A DNA stretch of 64,000 nt from Tenggerimyces flavus (GCF_016907715.1 NZ_JAFBCM010000001.1:2356001-2420000), one strand, 5' to 3'. Positions 24,490 to 32,819 are shown, numbered from the stretch's first letter. A program made the numbers and translations. Notes: a model not told the origin generated them from the letters alone.

Positions 24490-25674
24490 GTGTTCGCGGC
24501 CGCCGCGGTGGTGACGCTGCCGTTCGTCGTCGCGCTGATCGCGCTGCCGATCCTCACCAAGGGCACGCTGATCCCGTGGCATCCGATCACCGTCGACCTC
24601 GACGTGTACCAGTTCTTCGCGAGGGAGCTGCTGCGCGGCGGTGACATCCTCACCGCGCGCGAGCCGCGGTTGGGTCTCCCGTTCACCTATCCACCGTTCG
24701 CGGCGCTGCTGTTCGTCCCGCTCGCGCCGCTCCCGCAGACGCTCGCCCAAGCGGGCTGGATCCTGCTGAACGTCGTCGCCCTGGTGCTCGTGATCCGACG
24801 GCTCGGGCTGCACGGCTGGAAACTCAGCCTGGTCACGGCCGTGTGCATCGTGTTCGTCGAGCCGGTGCGAGCCACGTTCACGTTCGGCCAGGTCAACCTC
24901 GTCCTGCTCGCGCTGGTCTTCCTCGACCTCACCCGACGCCACGCCCACCGCCTGCAGGGTGTGGCGACGGGCATCGCCGCGGCGATCAAGCTGACGCCTG
25001 GGCTGTTCGTGATCTACCTGTTGTTCGCGCGGCAGTGGCGCGCCGCGCTGACGGCCGTCGTCTCGGCCGTCGCGGTCACCGCCGTCACCGCTTTGGTCTT
25101 GCAGCGCGAGACGTTCGGGTACGTACGCATGCTGCTGGCCGGCGAGATCTGGCCGGGCGCGACCTACTACGTCACGAACCAGTCCGTCCTCGGCTCCACG
25201 ACCCGCCTCCTGGGCGAAGGCGGCGCGGCGCCGGTCGTGGGCATCGTGCTCGCGGTCGTGGTCGGCCTCACCGCCGCGTACGCCGCCGCGCGCTGGCATC
25301 GCCGCGGCCAGCTCGTCCTGGCAGTGACCTTGTGTGGACTCGGCAGCCTGCTCGCCAGCCCGATCTCGTGGAGCCATCACTGGGTCTGGGTCGTGCCGCT
25401 CGCGGCCACGCTGTTCAGCAGCGAGCTGACCCGAGTGATGCGTTGGAACGGCGCGGTGTTCGTCGTGTGGACCGCGTTGGCTCCGTTCACGTGGGCGCTC
25501 CCGCGAGGGAGCCAGATCGAGCTGAGGTACGAGCCGTGGCAGCTCGCGGTGAGCTGCCTCGGCACGTTCCTGGCTGTCGCGTTCGTCGTGGCCGCGCTGG
25601 TGGCGGCACTACAGCCCGCTGAGCAGCTCGAGCGGGAAGGGCGGTTGCGCCAGCGGGCGAATCGCCATCCTTAG
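24490..25674 (+). CDS. GT87-family membrane mannosyltransferase
   Basis: Polytopic GT-C glycosyltransferase of the GT87/DUF2029 family, 394 residues. In mycobacteria this family adds alpha-mannose from polyprenol-phosphate-mannose to lipoglycans. About ten membrane helices are visible. The extracytoplasmic loop after helix 1 has the catalytic acidic pair region HPITVDLDVYQFFARELLRG, and FTYPPFAALL and FTFGQVNLVLLAL follow. The GTG start is uncertain: the frame is open upstream to a TAG at 24391 but has no good start codon. The last 66 bp overlap the convergent RNHCP gene, an unusually long overlap. Confidence 0.87.
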   Translation: MFAAAAVVTLPFVVALIALPILTKGTLIPWHPITVDLDVYQFFARELLRGGDILTAREPRLGLPFTYPPFAALLFVPLAPLPQTLAQAGWILLNVVALVLVIRRLGLHGWKLSLVTAVCIVFVEPVRATFTFGQVNLVLLALVFLDLTRRHAHRLQGVATGIAAAIKLTPGLFVIYLLFARQWRAALTAVVSAVAVTAVTALVLQRETFGYVRMLLAGEIWPGATYYVTNQSVLGSTTRLLGEGGAAPVVGIVLAVVVGLTAAYAAARWHRRGQLVLAVTLCGLGSLLASPISWSHHWVWVVPLAATLFSSELTRVMRWNGAVFVVWTALAPFTWALPRGSQIELRYEPWQLAVSCLGTFLAVAFVVAALVAALQPAEQLEREGRLRQRANRHP

Positions 25675-26004
25675 CAGCAACAACGGGTTGTCGTCGCCCG
25701 CGGTGCGGTTGAGGTGGATCTCGTCGCAGCCGGTGCAGCGATGGAGCAGCACCCATTCGCCGTCGCCGCGTACGGAGATCGCGATCGGTTCCATCGAGAA
25801 GCCACACGTCGCGTCGCGGTCGCCCGGGACGTCGTCGTCGAGATGCCTGCTCCACAAGCAGTTCGGGCAGTGGTTGCGATGCGCCGTGCCAGGTGCGTCC
25901 ATCGAAACGTCCAGCCGGCACCTGGTGCAGCGGAACGTCGTCGCCGGTCGAAGGCGGTCGCGTCGGCGTGGTTTGTACTTACGAGACTGGTGAAACTGGG
26001 ACAA
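25609..26004 (-). CDS. RNHCP domain zinc-ribbon-like protein
   Basis: 131-residue protein named for its core motif: HRNHCPNCLWSRHLD at about 42-56, with CxxC pairs at FRCTRCRLDV and CPNC, and a later CTGCDEIHLNR. Four cysteine pairs suggest a zinc-ribbon fold. The function is unknown; the family occurs widely in actinobacteria. The start is TTG 26004 and the basic N-terminal tail (KYKPRRRDRLRP) is family-typical. The 3' 66 bp overlap the GT87 gene on the other strand. Confidence 0.85.
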   Translation of the reverse strand: MSQFHQSRKYKPRRRDRLRPATTFRCTRCRLDVSMDAPGTAHRNHCPNCLWSRHLDDDVPGDRDATCGFSMEPIAISVRGDGEWVLLHRCTGCDEIHLNRTAGDDNPLLLLRMAIRPLAQPPFPLELLSGL

Positions 26005-26117
26005 GGGAGGAGCCCTTCATGCGCTGATGACCAAGGAAAGGACGGGCGCGCACTGCTGGAAGGGCGGTCACGAGCAGCCGATCATCACTCCGGCGAGAGG
26101 CACGGAGCGGCGGCTAT

Positions 26118-26174
26118 TTAGGACTCGCGGCCGGGACCTGCAAGCAGGCGCAGCGAGACCGTCCTGACGGTCAT
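26118..26174 (-). CDS. Possible 18-residue leader peptide
   Basis: ATG at 26174 with a strong GGAGGAGG about 6-13 nt upstream encodes MTVRTVSLRLLAGPGRES and a TAA stop. A perfect 7-bp inverted repeat (GACCGTC-CT-GACGGTC, 26157-26172) spans its first codons. It lies 113 bp upstream of the RNHCP gene on the same strand and may be a leader peptide or regulated mini-gene. The size makes chance likely enough that confidence stays low. Confidence 0.35.
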   Translation of the reverse strand: MTVRTVSLRLLAGPGRES

Positions 26175-26267
26175 ACAACGCCTCCTCCCCTGGTCCCAGT
26201 CTCGATCGGGTCGCCACCCTGACGACCGAGACAAGTGGACCCCGAACGAGGGGTCGCGTGCAACGGA

Positions 26268-27119
26268 TTATTCGTGCGGCTCGTACGTCGCGCGTCGGCC
26301 GATCGTCGCGAAGCCCAACGAGTGATAGAGGTTCGCCGCGTTCGGGTTGTTGACGTTCACGTCGAGCATGCACGTCTTTCCGCCCTCGGCACGCATCCGT
26401 GCGAGGACGTCCGCGACGAGTGCGGCGCCGAGTCGCCGGCCTCGGTACGCCGGGTCGACGCCCACCTGGATGATCCAGTCCGACGTGGTTGTGATGAACG
26501 CCGCCGGGTTGCCTTGGAGCGCGGCGAACAGGGACAGATCGGGTCGGAAGTCGTCGTCGACCATCCAGCCGGTCCACTGCTCGTACGTCCAGTCGGGGAA
26601 GCCCGGACGGTCCCGGAACGAGGCCTGATAGGCCGCGAAGAACTGCCCGCTGGTGTCTTCGGACCATGCCTCCACGGTCACGCCGTCCGGGTACGCGACC
26701 GCCGGAACGGCAGCTCCGAGGTCGTGCCGCATGACGTCCTCGGCGAACGTGCACGCCAGCCCGTTCCGCGCGTAGAGCCGCTCGGCGGACTCGCTCAACG
26801 CCTCGGTACGGATCCGCAGCTTCGTCCCCGGAGCGAGCTGCTTGGTGGCCCACTCGAGCAGCCGCCGGCCGAGCCCGTTCCCGCGGAGCGTCGGGTCGAC
26901 CATGCCCGAGGAGTCGGTGAACTCCCCACGGACGTTGACAGAACCCACCGCGAGCAGCCTGCCAGTCGCGTCCTTCGCGCCGATCGACGTGACCGACTCG
27001 CCGAGGAAACGCTCGGCCGACAGCTCCAACGCGCCACCATCGATGGCAGCGCAGCGCTCGACGAGCGCCACCAACGCGTCGTGGTCCGTGGGGTCGAGCG
27101 GTCGCCAGGTGACCTCCAT
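26268..27119 (-). CDS. Double-GNAT acetyltransferase, mycothiol synthase-like
   Basis: 283 residues forming two GNAT domains, the architecture of mycothiol synthase (MshD), which acetylates Cys-GlcN-Ins. Domain 1 has SSGMVDPTLRGNGLGRRLLE (about 70-89). Domain 2 has VGVDPAYRGRRLGAALVADV (about 218-237), then VNVNNPNAANLYHSLGFATI. The true MshD gene is usually elsewhere and slightly longer, so this may be a paralogue with another substrate. The start codon is 14 bp from that of the divergent acetyltransferase gene. Confidence 0.82.
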   Translation of the reverse strand: MEVTWRPLDPTDHDALVALVERCAAIDGGALELSAERFLGESVTSIGAKDATGRLLAVGSVNVRGEFTDSSGMVDPTLRGNGLGRRLLEWATKQLAPGTKLRIRTEALSESAERLYARNGLACTFAEDVMRHDLGAAVPAVAYPDGVTVEAWSEDTSGQFFAAYQASFRDRPGFPDWTYEQWTGWMVDDDFRPDLSLFAALQGNPAAFITTTSDWIIQVGVDPAYRGRRLGAALVADVLARMRAEGGKTCMLDVNVNNPNAANLYHSLGFATIGRRATYEPHE

Positions 27120-27133
27120 CCGAGAATGGTCGC

Positions 27134-27649
27134 ATGTCGGTAGTCACGCTTCGTCCGCTTACGCGCGACGACATCGCCCTGGTCATCGAGGTCGAGAACG
27201 ACCCCGACGCGGCGGGTGAGTTCTCCTGGTTCGGCTTTCGTTCGTGGACGGCGAACGAGCCGGTGAAGGCACTGCGCGAGGACGGCGGTCATCTCGCCGT
27301 GGTCTCCGAGGCGGGCCACTTCGTCGGCGACGTGTCGTGGCGGTTGTCGATGAACGCGCCGCCGCCGAACGGTGCGTGTTGGGCGATCGGCATCATGATC
27401 CTGCCGGCGTTCCGGGGCTGCGGGTACGGGACCGAGGCGCAGCGCGAGCTCGTCTCGTACCTGTTCGCGCACACACCGGCCGTCCGGATCGAGGCGAGCA
27501 CCGAGGCGGGCAACGTCGCCGAGCAGAAGGCGCTCGAGCGGGCCGGCTTCGTCCGCGAGGGCGTGCTCCGGAATGCGGTGTTCCGAGCCGGCACGTACCA
27601 CGACATGGTGATGTACAGCACGCTCCGCGAGGAGCGCGACCTGCCGTAA
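27134..27649 (+). CDS. RimJ/RimL-type GNAT acetyltransferase
   Basis: 171-residue GNAT protein of the ribosomal-protein-acetyltransferase type. It starts MSVVTLRPLTRDDIALVIEV and has the CoA loop PAFRGCGYGTEAQRELVSYL at about 95-114, then EASTEAGNVAEQKALERAGF. GAGAAT at 27122-27127 lies 6 nt before the ATG and may be a -10 box for a leaderless transcript. It is followed after 10 bp by the sulfotransferase gene, which has its own -10 candidate. Confidence 0.88.
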   Translation: MSVVTLRPLTRDDIALVIEVENDPDAAGEFSWFGFRSWTANEPVKALREDGGHLAVVSEAGHFVGDVSWRLSMNAPPPNGACWAIGIMILPAFRGCGYGTEAQRELVSYLFAHTPAVRIEASTEAGNVAEQKALERAGFVREGVLRNAVFRAGTYHDMVMYSTLREERDLP

Positions 27650-27659
27650 CCTTCGTACC

Positions 27660-28403
27660 GTGAGGGTGATCGGGGTCGGATTCGGCCGTACGGGCACGTC
27701 GTCGATCAAGCTCGCGCTGGAGCAGCTCGGGTTCGCGCCGTGCCATCACATGAGCGAGGCCACCAGGGACCCCGAGCACATGGCGCCGTGGATCCACTTC
27801 GCGAACGGCGATCCGGTCGACTGGAGCGAGGTGTTCGGCGACTACGAGGCGACGGTCGACTGGCCCGGCGCCGCGGTCTGGCGGGAGCTGATCGACGCCT
27901 TCCCGGATGCCAAGGTGCTGTTGACGGTGCGGGACCCGGACAAGTGGTTCGCCAGCGGGAGCTCGACGATCTTCCGGAACCTGCGGCACTCGACGTCGGT
28001 GTGGGAGAGCCTCGCGCGGCTGGTGGTGCAGCTGAACTTCCCGCGGTTCCGCCCGTTCGGGATCGCGATGCGGCGGTTGATCACCGACCGGCAGTTCGGC
28101 GGGGACCTGGTGACACGGGACAACGTGGTGCGCGTGTTCGAGGCGCACAACGCGGCCGTGCAGGTATACGTGCCGGCCGACAAGCTGCTGGTCTACGAGG
28201 TGTCGCAGGGCTGGGAGCCGCTGTGCGCGTTCCTCGGCGTCCCCGTTCCGGACGCGCCCTTCCCGCGGGTGAACGACGCCGAGTCGATGCAGCGGCGGCA
28301 GAAGGAACGACTCCAGAAGTCGATCGTCCGCACCGCCGCCGCTGTCGGTGGGCTCGTGGTCGCGGGAGCCCTGGTGTGGCGCTGGGTCAGACCCAGGTCT
28401 TGA
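27660..28403 (+). CDS. Sulfotransferase family protein
   Basis: 247-residue PAPS-dependent sulfotransferase-like protein. The 5'-phosphosulfate loop is VGFGRTGTSSIKLALEQLGF at about 6-25. The 3'-phosphate region contains KVLLTVRDPDKWFASG. DKLLVYEVSQGWEPLCAFLG is the family C-terminal block. A single hydrophobic helix near the C-terminus (about 224-242) followed by WVRPRS suggests attachment to the inner face of the membrane. The GTG at 27660 follows TAACCT (27647-27652) by 7 nt. The acceptor substrate is unknown. The 3' end overlaps the mannosyltransferase gene by 17 bp. Confidence 0.88.
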   Translation: MRVIGVGFGRTGTSSIKLALEQLGFAPCHHMSEATRDPEHMAPWIHFANGDPVDWSEVFGDYEATVDWPGAAVWRELIDAFPDAKVLLTVRDPDKWFASGSSTIFRNLRHSTSVWESLARLVVQLNFPRFRPFGIAMRRLITDRQFGGDLVTRDNVVRVFEAHNAAVQVYVPADKLLVYEVSQGWEPLCAFLGVPVPDAPFPRVNDAESMQRRQKERLQKSIVRTAAAVGGLVVAGALVWRWVRPRS

Positions 28404-30072
28404 GCCACATCCGGCTCAGCCACTCCGCGTACGTGATGGTCTGGTCGGTGAGGATCGGGAACAGGTACGCGAAGTTCAGCGCCACCAGTAACACGAAGCC
28501 GCCCACCAACGCCGCACCCCACATGCGGCGGTTGGGTGGGGCTTCGGGTGGGCCGAGGACCTTGCCCAGCACCAACGTGGCGCCGATGACGAGGAACGGC
28601 AGGATCACGATCGCGTAGAAGTAGAAGATGGGGCGGTCGTCGTACTGGAACCACGGGATCCAGGTCGCCGCGACGCCGAGCACGGGGATGCCGAAGCGCC
28701 AGTCGCGACCGGCGAGCCAGAACACCAGGCAGGCGATGACCGCGATCGTCGCGCCCCACCAGAGGATCGGGGTGCCGATGCCGAGGATCTCCTGGACACA
28801 GCGATCGGTCGAGCACCCCTTGTCCGGGCCGATCTTGTCCACCCAGTCGAACGACACTGGCCGCCCGACGACGAGCCAGCTCCAGGGGCTCGACTGGTAC
28901 TGGTGGGTGTCGGTCAGGTTGGTGTGGAACGTCCAGATCTCCTGGTGGTAGTGCCAGAGCGACCGCAGCGGGTCGAACAAGCCAGGCAGCGGGTTCGGCA
29001 GCGAGACGCCGAGGAAGACCGGGTCCTTGTCCGTCGCCCACTTGCGGTCGTACCCCGTCGTCGTGACCAGCCAGCCGGTCCAGGACGCCACGTACACCAG
29101 CGCTGCGGTGAAGACCATCGTGACGAACGCGACGAACGCGTCGAGGATCGCGCGGAAGAAGGTGCTCACGCGGAAGAGCGTCGAACGTACGGCCCGCCGA
29201 GCGCCCCAGTCCCACCAGACGGTCAGCAGCCCGAAGACCGCGAGCGGGATGATCGCGCTCCACTTGGTCGCGATCGCGAGCCCGAAGCACAGACCGGCGA
29301 CGAGGCGCCAGGGGCGCCAGAGCAGGCGTGGCCCCCATTGGCCGGGCGCGATCCGGCCGAGTGGCTCGGCGGCATCCGCGATCCGGCGGCGCATCCAGTC
29401 CCGGTCGATTAGCAGCGTGCTCAGGCCCAGCAGCAGCCAGAACATCACCGGCAGGTCGAGCAGGGCGATCCGGCTCTCGACCAGGTGCAGGCCGTCGAGC
29501 GCGAGCAGCAGCGCGGCGACGCAGCCGAGCAGCGTGGAGCGGGTGAGGCGGCGTACGAGGCGCGCCATCACCAGGATCGACAGCGTTCCGAGGACGGCGA
29601 TCGCGACACGCCAGCCGAACGGGTTCATGCCGACCGCCCACTCGCCGAGCGCGATCAGCCACTTGCCGGCCGGCGGATGGACGACGAACGACGGCTGCAG
29701 CGGGTTGACGAAGACGTTGAGGTTGCCGCCGACGATCAGGTCGTTGGCCTTCTCGACGAACTGGTGCTCGACGCCGTAGTTCAGCAGCGACCAGGCGTCC
29801 TTGGGGTAGTACGTCTCGTCGAAGACGAACTTCGCGGGGTTGCCCAGGTTCCAGAACCGGAAGAAGCCGGCCACCGCGGTGATCAGCAGCGGTGCGAGCC
29901 AGCCGATCACGCGGTCGACGGGCATCGGTGGCGAGAGTCGCTCGCGCAGCGGCGGGATCCGGAGGCCTTCCGCGTCGCGCCCGACGGTCGTGGTCGGGCC
30001 GTTCGTGGGGGCGTCGGGGGCCGGGCGCGGGTCGAGGCCGTCCTCGAGATCGCGGCCGGTCGTCGTCGTCAC
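28387..30072 (-). CDS. pmt: Protein O-mannosyltransferase (PMT)
   Basis: GT39 membrane enzyme that transfers mannose from polyprenol-phosphate-mannose to exported proteins (orthologous position to Rv1002c). It has 561 residues from GTG 30072, with about eleven membrane helices. The catalytic Asp-Glu pair is FDETYYP, Asp85-Glu86, in the first external loop. The conserved HPPAGKWLIALGEW and large external loop (IWTFHTNLTDTHQYQSSPWS) are present. GTG 30072 is preferred over ATG 30081, because TACCAT at 30085-30080 is 7 nt upstream. It is divergent from rsmI, as in mycobacteria. Confidence 0.94.
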   Translation of the reverse strand: MTTTTGRDLEDGLDPRPAPDAPTNGPTTTVGRDAEGLRIPPLRERLSPPMPVDRVIGWLAPLLITAVAGFFRFWNLGNPAKFVFDETYYPKDAWSLLNYGVEHQFVEKANDLIVGGNLNVFVNPLQPSFVVHPPAGKWLIALGEWAVGMNPFGWRVAIAVLGTLSILVMARLVRRLTRSTLLGCVAALLLALDGLHLVESRIALLDLPVMFWLLLGLSTLLIDRDWMRRRIADAAEPLGRIAPGQWGPRLLWRPWRLVAGLCFGLAIATKWSAIIPLAVFGLLTVWWDWGARRAVRSTLFRVSTFFRAILDAFVAFVTMVFTAALVYVASWTGWLVTTTGYDRKWATDKDPVFLGVSLPNPLPGLFDPLRSLWHYHQEIWTFHTNLTDTHQYQSSPWSWLVVGRPVSFDWVDKIGPDKGCSTDRCVQEILGIGTPILWWGATIAVIACLVFWLAGRDWRFGIPVLGVAATWIPWFQYDDRPIFYFYAIVILPFLVIGATLVLGKVLGPPEAPPNRRMWGAALVGGFVLLVALNFAYLFPILTDQTITYAEWLSRMWLKTWV

Positions 30073-30136
30073 CCGGGCCATGGTACGGACGTCGGATTCG
30101 AACCGCCGTCGTGGTGTGGGTGCGAGGATGGCGGCC

Positions 30137-30973
30137 GTGACAGCTGGCGTACTCGTCCTGGCGGCGACCCCGATCGGCTCGTACGAGGACGCGCCGCCCC
30201 GGCTGCGGACCGAGCTCGAGGCGGCGGACGTCGTCGCGGCCGAGGACACCCGGCGGCTGCGCCGGCTGACCGACGCGCTGGGTGTGGTCGTCGGCGGACG
30301 CGTCGTGTCGTACTTCGAGGGCAACGAAGCACGGCGTACGGCCGAGCTCGTCGATGCGCTCACCGACGGCTCGCGGGTCGTGCTCGTGACGGACGCCGGG
30401 ATGCCGTCCGTCTCCGATCCGGGCTACCGGCTGGTCGCGGCCGCCGTGGCGGCCGGGGTGCGGGTGACGGCGGTGCCCGGGCCGTCGGCGGTGCTCACCG
30501 CGCTGGCGGTGTCGGGGCTGCCCGTGGACCGGTTCTGCTTCGAGGGCTTCCTGCCGCGCAAGGCGGGGGAGCGTTCGTCGCGGCTGGCGGGCCTCGCCGC
30601 CGAACAGCGGACGATGGTGTTCTTCGAGGCGCCGCATCGGTTGGGCGCGATGCTGGCCGCGCTGGTCGAGGCGTTCGGAGCCGAACGGTCGGCAGCCGTG
30701 TGCCGGGAGCTGACGAAGACGTACGAGGAGGTGCTCCGCGGCCCGCTGGCCGAACTCGCCTCCTGGGCCGAGTCGTCGGAGGTGCGCGGGGAGATCACCG
30801 TGGTCGTCGGCGGGGCACCGGCGGTCGTGGCCGCCGACGCCGACTTCGCGGCCCTGGTCGCCGCCCGGGTCGACGCCGGGGCGACGACCAAGGACGCGAT
30901 AGCCGAGGTGGCCGCGTCGACGGGCGCGCGGAAGCGCACCGTGTACGACGCGGTGATCGCGGCGAAGCGCTAG
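30137..30973 (+). CDS. rsmI: 16S rRNA (cytidine-1402 2'-O)-methyltransferase
   Basis: SAM-dependent enzyme that methylates the ribose of C1402 in the decoding centre of 16S rRNA. It has 278 residues. Family features are VLVLAATPIGSYEDAPPRLR at the start, VVAAEDTRRLRRL, VTDAGMPSVSDPGYRLV and PGPSAVLTALAVSGLP. GTG 30137 is preferred to ATG 30128, because GAGGAT (30124-30129) then lies 7 nt upstream and the protein begins where the family does. The region downstream holds two repeats rather than a simple terminator. Confidence 0.95.
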   Translation: MTAGVLVLAATPIGSYEDAPPRLRTELEAADVVAAEDTRRLRRLTDALGVVVGGRVVSYFEGNEARRTAELVDALTDGSRVVLVTDAGMPSVSDPGYRLVAAAVAAGVRVTAVPGPSAVLTALAVSGLPVDRFCFEGFLPRKAGERSSRLAGLAAEQRTMVFFEAPHRLGAMLAALVEAFGAERSAAVCRELTKTYEEVLRGPLAELASWAESSEVRGEITVVVGGAPAVVAADADFAALVAARVDAGATTKDAIAEVAASTGARKRTVYDAVIAAKR

Positions 30974-31003
30974 GGCGCGCGTCGCTCGAATAACGGTGGT
31001 CAA

Positions 31004-31090
31004 GCGCGCGGCGCTAGGCGCCCGTATGGGCGTGGCGCAGGAGGAACTCGATTGGCTATGTGGGTGACGAGCCGCACCGCGTCAAGGCGG
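31004..31090 (+). repeat. Diverged copy of the 88-bp sequence found in the 3' inverted-repeat element
   Basis: By eye about 80% identical, allowing one gap, to the reverse complement of 63853-63940. Shared blocks include GCGCGCGGCGC, GGGCGTGG, GCAGGAGGAACTC and GGGTGACGAGC. It lacks the 16-bp terminal inverted repeats that flank the other copy. Confidence 0.7.
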
Positions 31091-31112
31091 ACTCTGCTGA
31101 TCCCCGCCCTGG

Positions 31113-31157
31113 GGCCATTGATCATGTTTACATGATCATTGGCCTCTTTACGTGGGG
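31113..31157. repeat. Palindromic repeat element, copy 1
   Basis: A 32-bp near-perfect palindrome (31113-31144): the arm GGCCATTGATCATG pairs with CATGATCATTGGCC around TTTA with one mismatch. The flank to 31157 (TCTTTACGTGGGG) matches, in reverse complement, the flank of copy 2 at 54960. It lies between the convergent rsmI and hemerythrin genes and may act as a bidirectional terminator. Confidence 0.75.
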
Positions 31158-31329
31158 TGGACGCCAGGTAGAGCGGCCACTGGCCGGGTAAGGCGACGAC
31201 ACGCTTCACCTACGGAGCACCTTCCCGCTCAGCTCACTCGAGACGTCGCAACGCCAACTCTCCCCAGCAGGACAGACACGTCCGTCCTACCCAGGCCACC
31301 GTCGTCCACCAACACCTGACATCCCGAGG

Positions 31330-32031
31330 CTAGGACAGGCTCTCGGCCGGAACGGGGGCGAGGTCGGCGGCTGGCGTTCCCTCCCACGCTGCCTTCCGGC
31401 GCCGCTGGTACGGGCCGCCCAGCAGGTTGAGCAGGATCCACCTCGGCACGGCGGGGATCTTGCTGACCATCAGCTCCCGGACCTCCGGCGTCGCGTTGTC
31501 GAGCACCCAGTGCCCTTCCATCGCCAGGTCCGAGAAGGACTTGGGCTTGATGAACGCGCGTTCGCCGAGCTCTTCGTACTCCGTGTCCGTCAGCACCTGC
31601 GCCACGACCGGCATCATCTGCTGCTCCTCGCGGGCGAGGTGCGGCAGCAGCGCCGCCTCCAGCTGGTCCACGGCCGCCAGCACCTCGGCCGCGTCGGCCG
31701 ACCCGGCGGCGTACGCGGTCCCGACCTTCTCGATCCCGCCGATCGGGCCCGCGATGCGCTTGTGGTCGGCGTCCATGACGTCGAGCAGCGCTCCGGCCGA
31801 CGGCTCGCGCCGCCTGATCTCCGGCCACAGATGCGTGTCCTCGCCGGTGTGATGGACGTGCAGCGAGTGCATCAGCCACACCAGGTGCTCGCCGATGGCG
31901 CGTCGCCGTTCCTGGGCGATCTCCCCGTCTGCGGTCAGCACCATCCGGACGCGGCGCAGGTCGCGGCGCAGCGCGGAGTGGACGATCCCCATGTCCCGGA
32001 TGTCGGCCGGGCCCCCGGTTTCACGGCTCAT
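31330..32031 (-). CDS. Hemerythrin HHE-domain protein
   Basis: 233-residue protein with a hemerythrin-like four-helix bundle expected to bind a di-iron centre. Candidate ligands are HSALRRDLRR (helix 1), HLVWLMHSLHVHHTGEDTHLWPEI (helix 2, several His and Glu), DADHKRIAG (helix 3) and LLPHLAREEQQMMP (helix 4). Such proteins sense or bind O2, NO or peroxide. The ATG at 32031 (MSRETGG) is chosen over a longer frame to 32061. It is followed on the chromosome by the DUF899 gene on the same strand, 50 bp upstream. Confidence 0.87.
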   Translation of the reverse strand: MSRETGGPADIRDMGIVHSALRRDLRRVRMVLTADGEIAQERRRAIGEHLVWLMHSLHVHHTGEDTHLWPEIRRREPSAGALLDVMDADHKRIAGPIGGIEKVGTAYAAGSADAAEVLAAVDQLEAALLPHLAREEQQMMPVVAQVLTDTEYEELGERAFIKPKSFSDLAMEGHWVLDNATPEVRELMVSKIPAVPRWILLNLLGGPYQRRRKAAWEGTPAADLAPVPAESLS

Positions 32032-32081
32032 GCGAGCCAAGCTTGCCCGAGGGCCCTTCACATGGGCTCAACGCCGGGCTA

Positions 32082-32819
32082 CTACGCGCCGGGCGACAGG
32101 TCGTCCGACCGGCCCGCGGCGAGCCGGGACCACTGCGCGGTGGGTCGGCCGTTCAGCCGGAACTGCTCCCCAGCCGTGGCGAACTGACCCGGCCAGCCCT
32201 CCGGCGAGTCCTCCCAGGGCTCCTGCCGGCCGTACACCGTGAGGTCGAGCAGGTGGTAGCTGTTCGCGCCTGCCTCGGTGCCGCGGCCGGTCGACCAGTA
32301 CGTCTCGAAGACCCGGCCGTCCGTACGCAGGTAGCTGGCGTAACCGCCGAAGTGGCGCTCACCGAGCAGCTCGCCGGCCGCGTCGCGGGCGGAGTACCAG
32401 GGCATCTCCCAGCCCATGAACTTCTGGTACCGCGAGCTCTCCTCGTACGTGCCCTGGCAGAACGTCGCGTACGTGACGTCCCGGCTGTGCAGGTAGGACA
32501 GCTCGAGCGCCTGTCCGGTGAAGAACGTGCAGCCCTCGCACTGTTCCGCGGCGGCGTTGCCGTCGTGCCACATGTGGTAGTAGACGAGCAGCTGGCGGCG
32601 GCCCTCGAAAGCGTCGATCAGCGGCACCGGACCGTCCGGACCGACCACCGGGACCGTCGCGTCCACCTCGACCATCGGCAGGCGCCGCCGGGCGGCCGCG
32701 ATCGCGTCGCCCTCCCGCGTGTGCGCCTTCTCCCGGACGAGCAGTTTGTCGAGCTCCGCCTCCCAGGTCGCGCGGTCGACGATCGCGGGCGTGCCAAAGC
32801 TGGTGTCGGACGTCATCAT
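32082..32819 (-). CDS. DUF899 thioredoxin-like protein
   Basis: 245-residue protein of the DUF899 family, a thioredoxin-fold group of unknown function. The active-site-like motif is EQCEGCTFFTGQALEL (about 92-107), with a CxxC in the position of the thioredoxin redox pair. LVYYHMWHDG and YQKFMGWEMPWYSA are family-typical. An AAAGG lies a few bases before the ATG pair. The hemerythrin neighbour on the same strand may hint at a shared redox theme, which is inference. Confidence 0.87.
   Translation of the reverse strand: MMTSDTSFGTPAIVDRATWEAELDKLLVREKAHTREGDAIAAARRRLPMVEVDATVPVVGPDGPVPLIDAFEGRRQLLVYYHMWHDGNAAAEQCEGCTFFTGQALELSYLHSRDVTYATFCQGTYEESSRYQKFMGWEMPWYSARDAAGELLGERHFGGYASYLRTDGRVFETYWSTGRGTEAGANSYHLLDLTVYGRQEPWEDSPEGWPGQFATAGEQFRLNGRPTAQWSRLAAGRSDDLSPGA

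Larger units (their letters stand above)
30974..31329. other. Convergent spacer with two dispersed repeats
   Basis: A 356-bp gap between convergent rsmI and the hemerythrin gene. It holds a diverged copy of the sequence found inside the 3' element (31004-31090) and a palindromic repeat (31113-31157). A 69-codon minus frame across it (31000-31209) is explained by the repeats and is not called. From 31158 to 31329 I see nothing. Confidence 0.6.

Noticed and set aside
31000-31209. 69-codon minus frame after rsmI
   Set aside because: Entirely composed of the two repeats in this spacer; its central residues are translated from the palindrome, which also creates a similar stretch in the frame at 54940-55176.
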